64,000 nucleotides of DNA from Corynebacterium minutissimum (lineage in GTDB: Bacteria > Actinomycetota > Actinomycetes > Mycobacteriales > Mycobacteriaceae): the NCBI RefSeq assembly GCF_016889765.1, contig NZ_CP069533.1:1364001-1428000 (forward strand), in the 5' to 3' direction. Every line of letters starts with the position of its first letter. Within the stretch, counting starts at the first letter, position 1. Both the position numbers and the translations under genes were made by a program. The notes below the pieces were generated by a model. That model ran no database searches. It saw only the letters and a program-made list of their open reading frames with translations, and had not been told where the DNA came from. Of the stretch, positions 49,101 to 56,268 are shown piece after piece.

Positions 49101-50498
49101 TTACTTAGTGCGGGCGTCGTGGCGCTTCTTGCCCAGCCAGATGAGGGCCAAGGTCACAATCCAACAGGGTAGGACAATCGCGCCGGTGCGGTAGTCCGGC
49201 AGCATGAACATCAAAGCGATGACGAGAGCGAAGAAGCCCAAGCACAGGTAGTTAGCGATGGGGTAGAGGGGCGCGCGGAAAGCGGCATCCGGGCAGCGCT
49301 TGCGGAAGTTCAGGTGCGCTACGGCAATGGCGGACCAGGAGATGAGCTCCGCGCCCACGATGATGGCGAGGAGAACCAGCAGGATCTTCCCCTCGAAGAG
49401 GAAGTTGAGCAACACCGCCGAGCCCATGAGTAGGGAGTTGAAGAGCAAGGCGCGAACCGGCACGCCCTTGGCGCTGACGGAATCGAAGAAGGGAGGAGCT
49501 TGGCCGCCGCGGGAGAGATCCCGCAGCATACGCGCACCAGAGAAGGTCATGGTGTTGAACACGGAGACGGCCGCGACCAGCACGATGAGGTTGAGGCCCG
49601 TGGCGGCGGCCGTAATGCCCAGGGTGCTCAGCGCGCGCACGAAGGGCGAGGTAGACGTATCGAGTTCGTTCCATGGAGCGAGCAGCACGATGATGCCGAT
49701 GCCGCCGACGTAGAAGATGAGGATGCGCCAGATGACGTTGTTGATGGCCTTGGGCAGGCTCTTGGCGGGATCTTGCGCCTCGCCCGCGGCGGTGCCGATG
49801 GAGATGATGCCGCCGAAGGAGAAAATCACCGCGACGAGGGAGAAGAGCACACCGGCGATACCATTCGGAAAGAAGCCGCCGTGCTCAGTGATATTGCTCA
49901 AGCCCAGGGCCGGCTCCGGGGTGAGGCCAAAGACGATGGCCGCGCCGACGATGATCATGAGGATGAGCGCAGCGACCTTAATGAGGGAAAGCCAGAATTC
50001 TGCCTCGGCGAAGGCACCGACGTGCACCAAATTGATGGCGGTGACGATAACGAGCGCGACGAGGGCGGTGAGCCAGTGCGGGATTCCTGGGAACCAGAAA
50101 TCCATGATGGTGCCGGCGGCGGTGAGCTCCACCATGCCGACGACGATGGTGGTAAACCACCAGTTCCAGCCGGTGACAAAGCCGGCGATGGGCCCGATGT
50201 ATTCGCGGGCATACGCGCTAAAGGAACCGGCGACGGGGTGCTCCACGGCCATCTCGCCGAGCATGCGCATGATGAGGAAGATGATGAAGCCGCCGATGGC
50301 ATAGGCGGCGATAACACCTGGGCCGGCCTCCTGGATGGAGGCGCCGGAGCCCAAGAAGAGGCCCGTGCCGATGCACGAGCCGAAGGCGATCATCTGCAGG
50401 TGGCGCGACTTCATGCCGCGCTGCAGGCCGTCGTCTGCACTGGCGTTGTCGCTGGCGACAACGTCCTGTGCCCTGACGGATTTGTTGGTTGTGGTCAT
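49101..50498 (-). CDS. Amino-acid permease of the AAT family (AroP/GabP/ProY type)
   Basis: 465 aa, 12 membrane helices. SRHLQMIAFGSCIGTGLFLGSG is split by me into SRHLQMIAFGSCIGTGLF and LGSGASI; GEMAVEHPVAGSFSAYAREYIGP follows. These are the AAT-family signatures. Aromatic amino acids are likely in view of the enzymes downstream, but the sequence alone does not decide. AAGGG lies 8 nt before the ATG at 50498; in-frame ATG 50513 is possible. First gene of permease-decarboxylase-aminotransferase. Confidence 0.85.
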   Translation of the reverse strand: MTTTNKSVRAQDVVASDNASADDGLQRGMKSRHLQMIAFGSCIGTGLFLGSGASIQEAGPGVIAAYAIGGFIIFLIMRMLGEMAVEHPVAGSFSAYAREYIGPIAGFVTGWNWWFTTIVVGMVELTAAGTIMDFWFPGIPHWLTALVALVIVTAINLVHVGAFAEAEFWLSLIKVAALILMIIVGAAIVFGLTPEPALGLSNITEHGGFFPNGIAGVLFSLVAVIFSFGGIISIGTAAGEAQDPAKSLPKAINNVIWRILIFYVGGIGIIVLLAPWNELDTSTSPFVRALSTLGITAAATGLNLIVLVAAVSVFNTMTFSGARMLRDLSRGGQAPPFFDSVSAKGVPVRALLFNSLLMGSAVLLNFLFEGKILLVLLAIIVGAELISWSAIAVAHLNFRKRCPDAAFRAPLYPIANYLCLGFFALVIALMFMLPDYRTGAIVLPCWIVTLALIWLGKKRHDARTK

Positions 50499-50524
50499 GT
50501 AGACGCCCTTCATGAACGTATATC

Positions 50525-50619
50525 TGTGACGTGAGTCATTGAACTGTAGGAGATTATTACGTACCACAGTTTTGTTTGTCATCAGACAATATTCGTAAGT
50601 ATCTTTGACATATGTCAAA
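50525..50619. promoter_or_regulatory. Divergent control region of the permease operon and its PucR-type regulator
   Basis: Contains the perfect palindrome TTTGACATATGTCAAA (50604-50619), which covers the ATG at 50612, and the inverted repeat TTGTC-ATCA-GACAA (50576-50589). The two share the (T)TTGxCA half-site and are 29 bp apart centre to centre. TATCTT (50600-50605) lies 6 nt before the regulator's ATG. At 50525-50540 TGTGACGTGAGTCATT is a half-matching GlxR/Crp-like site. Confidence 0.5.
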
Positions 50620-51766
50620 AGTGACACCCCCGCAGCTGACGAGCATCCAAGATATCGTCGACGAATGCGCCCAGATCCTGCAGCGCTCCGTTGAGGTGAC
50701 TACCCCCGCCATCGCGGTGATTGCCGCCAGTGCGCAGATCGGTGCCATCGATAAGAACCGCGCCGCTTCCATCCTTAACCGCACCCCGCCCCCGGAGCCC
50801 ATCCCGTGGATGCTGAGTTTCGGCATTCAGGAGGCGACCCTACCGGTACGCCTGCCCGCCAACCCGCGCTATGACATGCTGCCCCGCGTGGTCATTCCCT
50901 TGCGTCACGAGGACGGGCTGGTGGGCTACCTGTGGATTATTGATGAGCCCGCGCTGGGCGACGCCCCCTTGGCCCGTCTGGATTCGTTGCTTGCGCCCCT
51001 GGCCAGGCTTATCGACGAACGCGATGCTCCCCTCGCCGCCCGCGCCCAACAGCTCGGCGAGTTGGCCCGCGAGGTGCTCACCGGTGATCCAGCCGCGCTG
51101 GCGGGTGCGCGGGAGCGCGATCTTTTGCCTAACGATGGTGAGTTGACCGTGCATCGCGTGCTGGTGGAGGGCGATCAGCGCGCGGTAGCCGTGGAACTTG
51201 CCCGCCCACTGGCGCGCCGGCCTTTCTTGGTGGCGGATTCCCACGATTCCCTCGTGCTTGTCGAGTGCCGCCGCGATGACAAGGACACCGAGGCCCTCAT
51301 GGAGGAGCTACAGAGTGCTGCGCTCGTCGCCGGCGCCGAGGTGGTCGCCCGCGGCTCGGCACCGACGGCCCCGCTGGCGCGACTCATGGCGGACGTGGCC
51401 AAGCTCTGCGGCCAGGATTCGTTGCGCTGGGAGGAGGCCGGCGCGTGGCGGCTGCTGCGTGGGTGGGAGCTGACCCCAGCAACGGTGGTGGAGATGAGCC
51501 CCGATGCCGCCGTGCTTCTCGACGTCCCCCGCAACTCCTATTGGCACACTCTGCTGACCTATTTTGAGCATTCCCGCAACGTCTCTGCGACCGCCGCTGC
51601 GCTCTACATTCATCGCGCCACGCTGCACTACCGCCTAGACCGCGTGCGTGAGATTCTCGGGCCTGGCGTGCTGGATGATGGCTGGCGCTGCGCGGCTCTC
51701 TACGTTGCCCTTAAGCTGCATGCGGCGCTTCAGGGAAAGAATAGGGAAGCCCCATTTTGTCCCTAG
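50612..51766 (+). CDS. PucR/CdaR-family transcriptional regulator
   Basis: 384 aa. The C-terminal HTH_30 domain is clear: LLTYFEHSRNVSATAAALYI then HRATLHYRLDRVREILG (residues ~310-350). The N-terminal part is a GAF-like sensor (MLSFGIQEATLPVRLPANPR to VVIPLRHEDGLVGYLWII). The family activates or represses catabolic genes in response to a metabolite. Divergent from the permease-decarboxylase-aminotransferase operon, which is the likely target. TATCTT lies 6 nt before the ATG, itself within a 16-bp palindrome. Confidence 0.85.
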   Translation: MSKVTPPQLTSIQDIVDECAQILQRSVEVTTPAIAVIAASAQIGAIDKNRAASILNRTPPPEPIPWMLSFGIQEATLPVRLPANPRYDMLPRVVIPLRHEDGLVGYLWIIDEPALGDAPLARLDSLLAPLARLIDERDAPLAARAQQLGELAREVLTGDPAALAGARERDLLPNDGELTVHRVLVEGDQRAVAVELARPLARRPFLVADSHDSLVLVECRRDDKDTEALMEELQSAALVAGAEVVARGSAPTAPLARLMADVAKLCGQDSLRWEEAGAWRLLRGWELTPATVVEMSPDAAVLLDVPRNSYWHTLLTYFEHSRNVSATAAALYIHRATLHYRLDRVREILGPGVLDDGWRCAALYVALKLHAALQGKNREAPFCP

Positions 51767-51786
51767 GGGAAGCGCTCAGGTAGAGT
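51757..51786 (+). promoter_or_regulatory. Promoter of tRNA-Ser(GCU)
   Basis: TTGTCC (51757-51762), 18-bp spacer and TAGAGT (51781-51786). It lies about 25 nt upstream of the tRNA and its -35 overlaps the end of the PucR-type gene. Confidence 0.6.
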
Positions 51787-51811
51787 GATGGACGATTCAT
51801 TGCGAATCGCT

Positions 51812-51900
51812 GGAGACGTGCCAGAGCGGCCGAATGGGGCTCCCTGCTAAGGAGTTGACTTACTTGCGTAGGTCCGGAGGTTCAAATCCTCTCGTCTCCG
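51812..51900 (+). tRNA. tRNA-Ser (anticodon GCU)
   Basis: GGAGACG/CGTCTCC acceptor stem, class II with a long variable arm (GTTGACTTACTTGCGTAGG). The anticodon stem CTCC-CTGCTAA-GGAG holds anticodon GCT. T arm GGTTCAAATCC. CCA is not encoded. Confidence 0.95.
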
Positions 51901-51908
51901 CAAAATTC

Positions 51909-51946
51909 AAGTCTCGAGACATCGTTCCGGTGGTGTCTCGAGACTT
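51909..51946 (+). terminator. Rho-independent terminator of tRNA-Ser(GCU)
   Basis: AAGTCTCGAGACA and TGTCTCGAGACTT form a perfect 13-bp stem with a 12-nt loop, starting 9 nt after the tRNA, followed by TTACGTTTT. Confidence 0.88.
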
Positions 51947-51982
51947 TACGTTTTCGGAGCCGGCATTCAGGCTAAGGCCACA

Positions 51983-52037
51983 TTCACGGTAGATAAGGGC
52001 CAGAAATTTGAAATTTTTCGCCCTTATTCACCGTGAA
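51983..52037. repeat. Long imperfect inverted repeat (18-bp arms)
   Basis: TTCACGGTAGATAAGGGC (51983-52000) pairs with GCCCTTATTCACCGTGAA (52020-52037) with two adjacent mismatches. The 19-nt loop contains the nested palindrome AAATTT-G-AAATTT. No T-run follows, so it is not an obvious terminator. Confidence 0.7.
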
Positions 52038-52345
52038 CGACAGCGACAGGTGTGTGAAACCAAGGACTGTGGGCTGGAGCCCGAATATCGGGTAGCCGCA
52101 ACGTCACGGATACTCCTCAGGGCAGGCAACTGTGCGGGCCGAGATTGTGCCCCGTATGCGGACTTTGAACACGATAACTGAGACTTAGTTCCGACCTCAG
52201 CTGTTGCTTATAGGTTGAGACACAGTTCTAGAACTGCTCCTGAAAGCGCTAGAAGCAGCAGAGCTGGGCCTCACACGGGCCTATCTTCAGCAGCCGTCGC
52301 TTCGGTGCGGAAAGTCGCAGAGGTTCGATGTCTCCGAACCAGACA

Positions 52346-52412
52346 CTCTCGTCGCCGCAAACTCCAGAACCCGACTCATCGTTTCACCGGTGGTTCGGGA
52401 TTGTACGTTTTC
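52346..52412. repeat. Degenerate copy of the tRNA-Ser 3' end and terminator (att-like)
   Basis: CTCTCGTCGCCGCAAA (52346-52361) matches the tRNA end CTCTCGTCTCCGCAAA (51889-51904) with one mismatch. The following ACTCATCGTTTCACCGGTGG and TTGTACGTTTTC correspond to the terminator loop and tail of the intact copy (ACATCGTTCCGGTGG, TTTACGTTTTC). The copies are 457 bp apart. Confidence 0.6.
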
Positions 52413-52494
52413 AGTCGCTTCGTATGCCGGTAGCCTGTGAGCGGAGAACTTAGAATGAAGGCACTGAGCTTAATCCGTGCTGGCTGGGAGCGTC

Positions 52495-52842
52495 ATGGAG
52501 TTACTAAAAGGGCCAATTTGGGATGTGGAAAGTGACGCGAGCATCGATCCCGATGAAAACTTTGTCCGAATTCGCCTGCATGAAGAAAGCGTTGTAGCTG
52601 AATTTACAATTGCTGAGCTGTGCAGTTTCTTTGGAATTAATGGTTACGATTGCCTGCAGCGACAATTCAAGGCTTGGTATGACTTGAATGCTTTCGCGTG
52701 GGATTCAGAAGATAAAGTCCACTGTGAACAAATCCCTTTCTCCGGATACTTTGTTCTCGCCAAAATTCATGAGTGCTATTCCCCGCAGCCACTTCCCGAA
52801 GCAACGAACGGCGTGGTGAAGTGGGGGATGAAAAAGAAGTAA
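52495..52842 (+). CDS. Hypothetical protein
   Basis: 115 aa, soluble, acidic, with GPIWDVESDASIDPDENFVRI at the start (split: DVESDASIDPDENFVRIRL) and ending WGMKKK. I do not recognise a family. GGGAG lies 4-5 nt before the ATG at 52495; a GTG at 52477 would add six residues. GC content (about 47%) is below the genomic level, which suggests acquisition, in line with the tRNA-proximal position. Confidence 0.6.
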   Translation: MELLKGPIWDVESDASIDPDENFVRIRLHEESVVAEFTIAELCSFFGINGYDCLQRQFKAWYDLNAFAWDSEDKVHCEQIPFSGYFVLAKIHECYSPQPLPEATNGVVKWGMKKK

Positions 52843-52905
52843 TTATCGGGCGAATGTGCTTGATGGCGAAATAGGGCAGGGCAGTTCCGAAGAATCATTG
52901 GTCGC

Positions 52906-53121
52906 CTAGTTCAATACTAGTGTCAGGACGAGTACGCCGGTCGAGAGCGCGAGCATGCCTAAGCAGTTGATCCAGAATTCACTGCCGAGGAAGTGGGCGC
53001 GGACATGGGCTGCTGCTGCGAGGCTCGTGATGACAATGAGCGCCCACCACCAGTCTTTGGGGAGTTTGACGCCGCTGAGGCAGGCTTGAGAAGTGATGGC
53101 CCGGATGCTCGGGGGAGGCTG
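52906..53121 (-). pseudogene. Possible remnant of a small membrane protein
   Basis: The minus strand right after the NUDIX stop codon is open for about 70 codons and encodes two membrane-helix-like stretches (DWWWALIVITSLAAAAHV and FWINCLGMLALSTGVLVLTL). There is no ATG, GTG or TTG start in frame before them, so it is either the 3' part of a gene that lost its start or a chance frame. Confidence 0.35.
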
Positions 53122-53511
53122 CTAGGCCAGCGCAGGGAAGACGCGGTCACGCAACAGATGCGCAAGCTCGCGGTCGGGTGCTGCTGGGTCGACCCAGGCG
53201 GTGTCGCCGATCTCGGCGGCGGCATGGGGTTCGTCGGTGGTGACGGTGCGCGTGCAGGTGAAGATGGTGCCGACGACGACTTCGCCCGGTTCGTTGGCGG
53301 CGGGGGCGTCGAAGGTGCCGAGTTTGTTGAGGCTCTCGGCGTCGAGGGTGAGGCCTACTTCTTCGGCGACTTCGCGCAGGGCGGCGTCGACAAGCGCCTC
53401 GCCCGCTTCAGGCTTGCCGCCGGGCAGTTGATATTTGGTTGAGGATTTTTTGCGCACGGTGAGCACGCGGCCTTGCGGGTTGCGGATGACGACGGCTGCG
53501 ACTTCAATCAT
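53122..53511 (-). CDS. NUDIX hydrolase
   Basis: 129 aa. The Nudix box G-x5-E-x7-REU-x-EE-x-GU is complete at residues 32-54 (GKPEAGE, then REVAEEVGL). N-terminal VAAVVIRNPQGRVLTVRK is typical of MutT-like enzymes that hydrolyse nucleoside diphosphate derivatives. The substrate is unknown; it could be a MutT-type or ADP-ribose-type enzyme. Confidence 0.9.
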   Translation of the reverse strand: MIEVAAVVIRNPQGRVLTVRKKSSTKYQLPGGKPEAGEALVDAALREVAEEVGLTLDAESLNKLGTFDAPAANEPGEVVVGTIFTCTRTVTTDEPHAAAEIGDTAWVDPAAPDRELAHLLRDRVFPALA

Positions 53512-53601
53512 GGCCGCCGATTGTAGTGCCCACGTTTACAGCATTCCTGGGCAGGGGAATGTTGACGGTGTTTATATGTCGAGACAAGTTTGCTTCTCGT
53601 G

Positions 53602-53640
53602 TTAAAGGTTTTTGTTTCGGCAAACCATATCAACCTTTAA
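53602..53640. repeat. Inverted repeat upstream of the YhgE operon
   Basis: TTAAAGGTT (53602-53610) and AACCTTTAA (53632-53640) are separated by 21 bp in an AT-rich 200-bp intergenic region. It is a possible operator about 65-100 bp upstream of the TACACT -10. Confidence 0.4.
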
Positions 53641-53702
53641 TTGTTAATCATGGAAATTACTTTATGGGTTTCGGCAGGTTAGAGACTTGAGGCTCAAGAG
53701 GG

Positions 53703-53708
53703 TACACT
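53703..53708 (+). promoter_or_regulatory. -10 element of the YhgE/Pip operon
   Basis: TACACT at 53703-53708, exactly 7 nt before the GTG start at 53716; the transcript should be leaderless. Confidence 0.55.
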
Positions 53709-53715
53709 CCCTTCA

Positions 53716-56268
53716 GTGCGCCAAAGTTGGAAAATTTTTATCAGAGATGTAGCCAGGCTTGGCCGCGTCCCTAGGGCGTGGATCATCCTCATCGGACTCG
53801 TCATCACTCCCGCGTTGTATTCATGGGTAAACATCGCGGCGTTTCGTGACCCCTACGGCCATACCCAAAACATCAAGGTGGCCGTGGTCAACGAGGATAA
53901 AGGTGCATCCAACGAGCTGACCGGAAAAGTTGATGTCGGCAGCGAAGTCATTGAGAAATTACGGAACAATGACCAGCTTGGCTGGCAATTCCTTGACGCT
54001 GAAGAAGCTGACAAAGCCCTGCTCAAGGGAGATGTCTATGCGGCGGTAACCATTCCGGAAGATTTCAGTGAGAACCTCGTGGGCATGCTTGATGGCACGT
54101 TCGCTAAGCCTCAGCTGGTCTACCGCGTTAATGAGAAGAATAACGCTATCGCCGTGAAGATTACGGATACCGGCGCTAAAGGTCTTGACAAGCAGATTAC
54201 GGCTGCCTTCAAGGAACAGGTAGCAACCGTTGCCGCGGAGAACGTCAAGGACACCGGCACGGACTTTGAAAGCAAAGTCACCCGTGCGATGAACAACACC
54301 AGCTCTGCCTTTGGCGAGACCGCGCAAGAGATCGACGGCAACCGCCAGAGTCTCGCGCGTATCCAGGGCAAGCTGGATGATGCTGCGGCGTCTATGTCCG
54401 GTGCCAAGTCCACGGTGGCTGATGTGAGCACCGCGCTGGGCGACGCCCAGCAGGCCCTCACCGAAATCTCCTCCCTCGTCGACCAAGCACAAGGTGGCAT
54501 CGGTGACTTCACTGACCAGACCACCGACGCGTTCGTCAATGGTGCCAGTGCCGTGGCTGACGGCACTGCCCAAGCACAGGAATCCATCGCGGATGTGACC
54601 GCAGGTCTGAACCAGGCTGGTGACCGCTTCGATTACGCGACGCAGCGAGCCAACACCGCCATCGACGCGAGTGCCGAGTCGATTGCTCAGCTCAAGGCGT
54701 TGCGTGATTCATCGACGCTGTCCCCGCAGGTGGCCAAAGAAATCGATGACGCCATCCAGCGTCTTGAGGAGGGTAACGAGTCTAACCGCCGTCTCGTTGG
54801 AAACCTGGGTGCACTGAGCAAGGACACCCAAACCGCCGCGCAGGACGTGCAGGCCAGTGCTGATGCCATCAACCAGGCCGCCGCTGACACCAAGGCAACA
54901 TCGCAGACCCTGCGCGACACCGTCACCACCGCCATCCCGGAGATTAACCGCGCGATGAGCGGCCTGAGCTCCACGGCGAGTGCTTTGAGCGCCACCCTGG
55001 AAGCCCAGAAGGGCACGATGCAGGAGGCCGATGGCCTTCTTGACGGTGTGGCACAGCAGCTGCGTGCTACGAAGGACACGTTGTCCGACTTTGACACCAA
55101 CCTGGCTGCCTTGCAGGACAGCCTGCGCAGTGTTCAGGGCGACGTGCGCTCGCTGAAGGCCGCGATGAATTCCCAGGTGGTCGAAGACATCACGGGCCTC
55201 AACGCCGATGAAATTGGCCATTTCTTCGCCGAGCCCATCGAGCTCAAGTCCGAAACCGTCTACCCGGTGGACTCGTACGGTTCCGCCATGGCTGCGCTGT
55301 TTACCAACCTTTCGCTATGGATCGGCGCTTTCGTGCTCATGGTGATTTTCCGCGTCGAGGTGGATAAGGAAGGTTTCCACCGTGTCACGGTGGGCCAGGC
55401 CTACTTGGGCCGCTTTCTGCTCATGGCCGCGATGGTTATTATCCAAGCCGTCACCGTCACCGTTGGTGACGTACTCATCGGTGTCCAGACCGTCAACGCC
55501 CCAGCATTTGTCATCACTGGCGTGCTCATTGGTTTGACATACTTGAGCATTATTTATGCGCTGTCGACTTCCCTGGGCCACCTCGGCCGCGGCCTCTGCG
55601 TGGTCTTGGCCATCATCCAGATCCCAGGCGCTTCCGGCTTGTACCCCATCGAACTGCTGCCGGGTTTCTTCCACGCCATTTACCCGTTGTTGCCGTTTAC
55701 CTATGGCATCGACGCCATGCGTGAAACCATCGGTGGTTTCTACGGAACCCACTACTTCCAGTACATGGGCGTTCTCGCCTTCATGTTCCTCCTGTTCTTC
55801 GTGTGCGGTCTTGTTCTGCGCAAGGCACTCGCGCACTTCAACGTCATCTTCAACCGCGAGCTGCGCGATACCGAGCTCTTTGACTATGAAAACGTGCAGG
55901 TCGTGGGTTCTGGTTACCGTATCGCGGATGTCATTCAGGCGCTGGATAGCCGCAGTGGCCTGAAGAAGGACTTGGACCGCCGAGCACACAATTGGGGCTA
56001 CTGGCTCAAGCTGGTGGCCATTGCAGGCATCGTCGGCGTGGTCATCCTCATCGTGGTCTCCGGCCTTCTCCCCGCACAGAAGCCGCTGCTGCTTGCTATC
56101 TGGACTGCCTGGTGCCTCCTTGTTATCGCTGCCGCGGTAACGCTGGAGTATCTGCGCATCAGCTTGAAGCAATCGGCAGAGCTGGTCACTTTGGATGAGG
56201 ACGAGATTAAACACCCAGCTCGTGCTGGTGTAGACAGCGGCGTAGACAGCACGGAGGGAGAGAACTAA
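53716..56268 (+). CDS. YhgE/Pip-family membrane protein 1
   Basis: 850 aa, GTG start. A first membrane helix (RAWIILIGLVITPALYSWVNI) is followed by the YhgE signature (AAFRDPYG, then VAVVNEDKGA), a ~480-residue extracytoplasmic region of long Ala/Asp/Gln-rich coiled coils, six membrane helices of ABC-2 type (with LPFTYGIDAMRETIGG), and two extra C-terminal helices absent from the second copy. The family includes phage-infection proteins and pieces of ESX/ABC-like transport; export or cell-wall role is likely, substrate unknown. TAATG couples it to the next gene. Confidence 0.85.
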   Translation: MRQSWKIFIRDVARLGRVPRAWIILIGLVITPALYSWVNIAAFRDPYGHTQNIKVAVVNEDKGASNELTGKVDVGSEVIEKLRNNDQLGWQFLDAEEADKALLKGDVYAAVTIPEDFSENLVGMLDGTFAKPQLVYRVNEKNNAIAVKITDTGAKGLDKQITAAFKEQVATVAAENVKDTGTDFESKVTRAMNNTSSAFGETAQEIDGNRQSLARIQGKLDDAAASMSGAKSTVADVSTALGDAQQALTEISSLVDQAQGGIGDFTDQTTDAFVNGASAVADGTAQAQESIADVTAGLNQAGDRFDYATQRANTAIDASAESIAQLKALRDSSTLSPQVAKEIDDAIQRLEEGNESNRRLVGNLGALSKDTQTAAQDVQASADAINQAAADTKATSQTLRDTVTTAIPEINRAMSGLSSTASALSATLEAQKGTMQEADGLLDGVAQQLRATKDTLSDFDTNLAALQDSLRSVQGDVRSLKAAMNSQVVEDITGLNADEIGHFFAEPIELKSETVYPVDSYGSAMAALFTNLSLWIGAFVLMVIFRVEVDKEGFHRVTVGQAYLGRFLLMAAMVIIQAVTVTVGDVLIGVQTVNAPAFVITGVLIGLTYLSIIYALSTSLGHLGRGLCVVLAIIQIPGASGLYPIELLPGFFHAIYPLLPFTYGIDAMRETIGGFYGTHYFQYMGVLAFMFLLFFVCGLVLRKALAHFNVIFNRELRDTELFDYENVQVVGSGYRIADVIQALDSRSGLKKDLDRRAHNWGYWLKLVAIAGIVGVVILIVVSGLLPAQKPLLLAIWTAWCLLVIAAAVTLEYLRISLKQSAELVTLDEDEIKHPARAGVDSGVDSTEGEN

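Larger units (their letters stand above)
51947..52494. other. Gene-free region behind tRNA-Ser(GCU)
   Basis: About 550 bp without a convincing gene. A short open frame at 52215-52433 has no recognisable start signal or protein-like composition. The region holds the 55-bp hairpin at 51983-52037 and a degenerate copy of the tRNA 3' end plus terminator at 52346-52412. It looks like the decayed remains of an element once located at this tRNA. Confidence 0.5.

Noticed and set aside
52215..52433. 72-codon plus-strand frame behind tRNA-Ser(GCU)
   Set aside because: No start signal, Ser/Arg-rich composition of a random frame, and it crosses the degenerate tRNA repeat.
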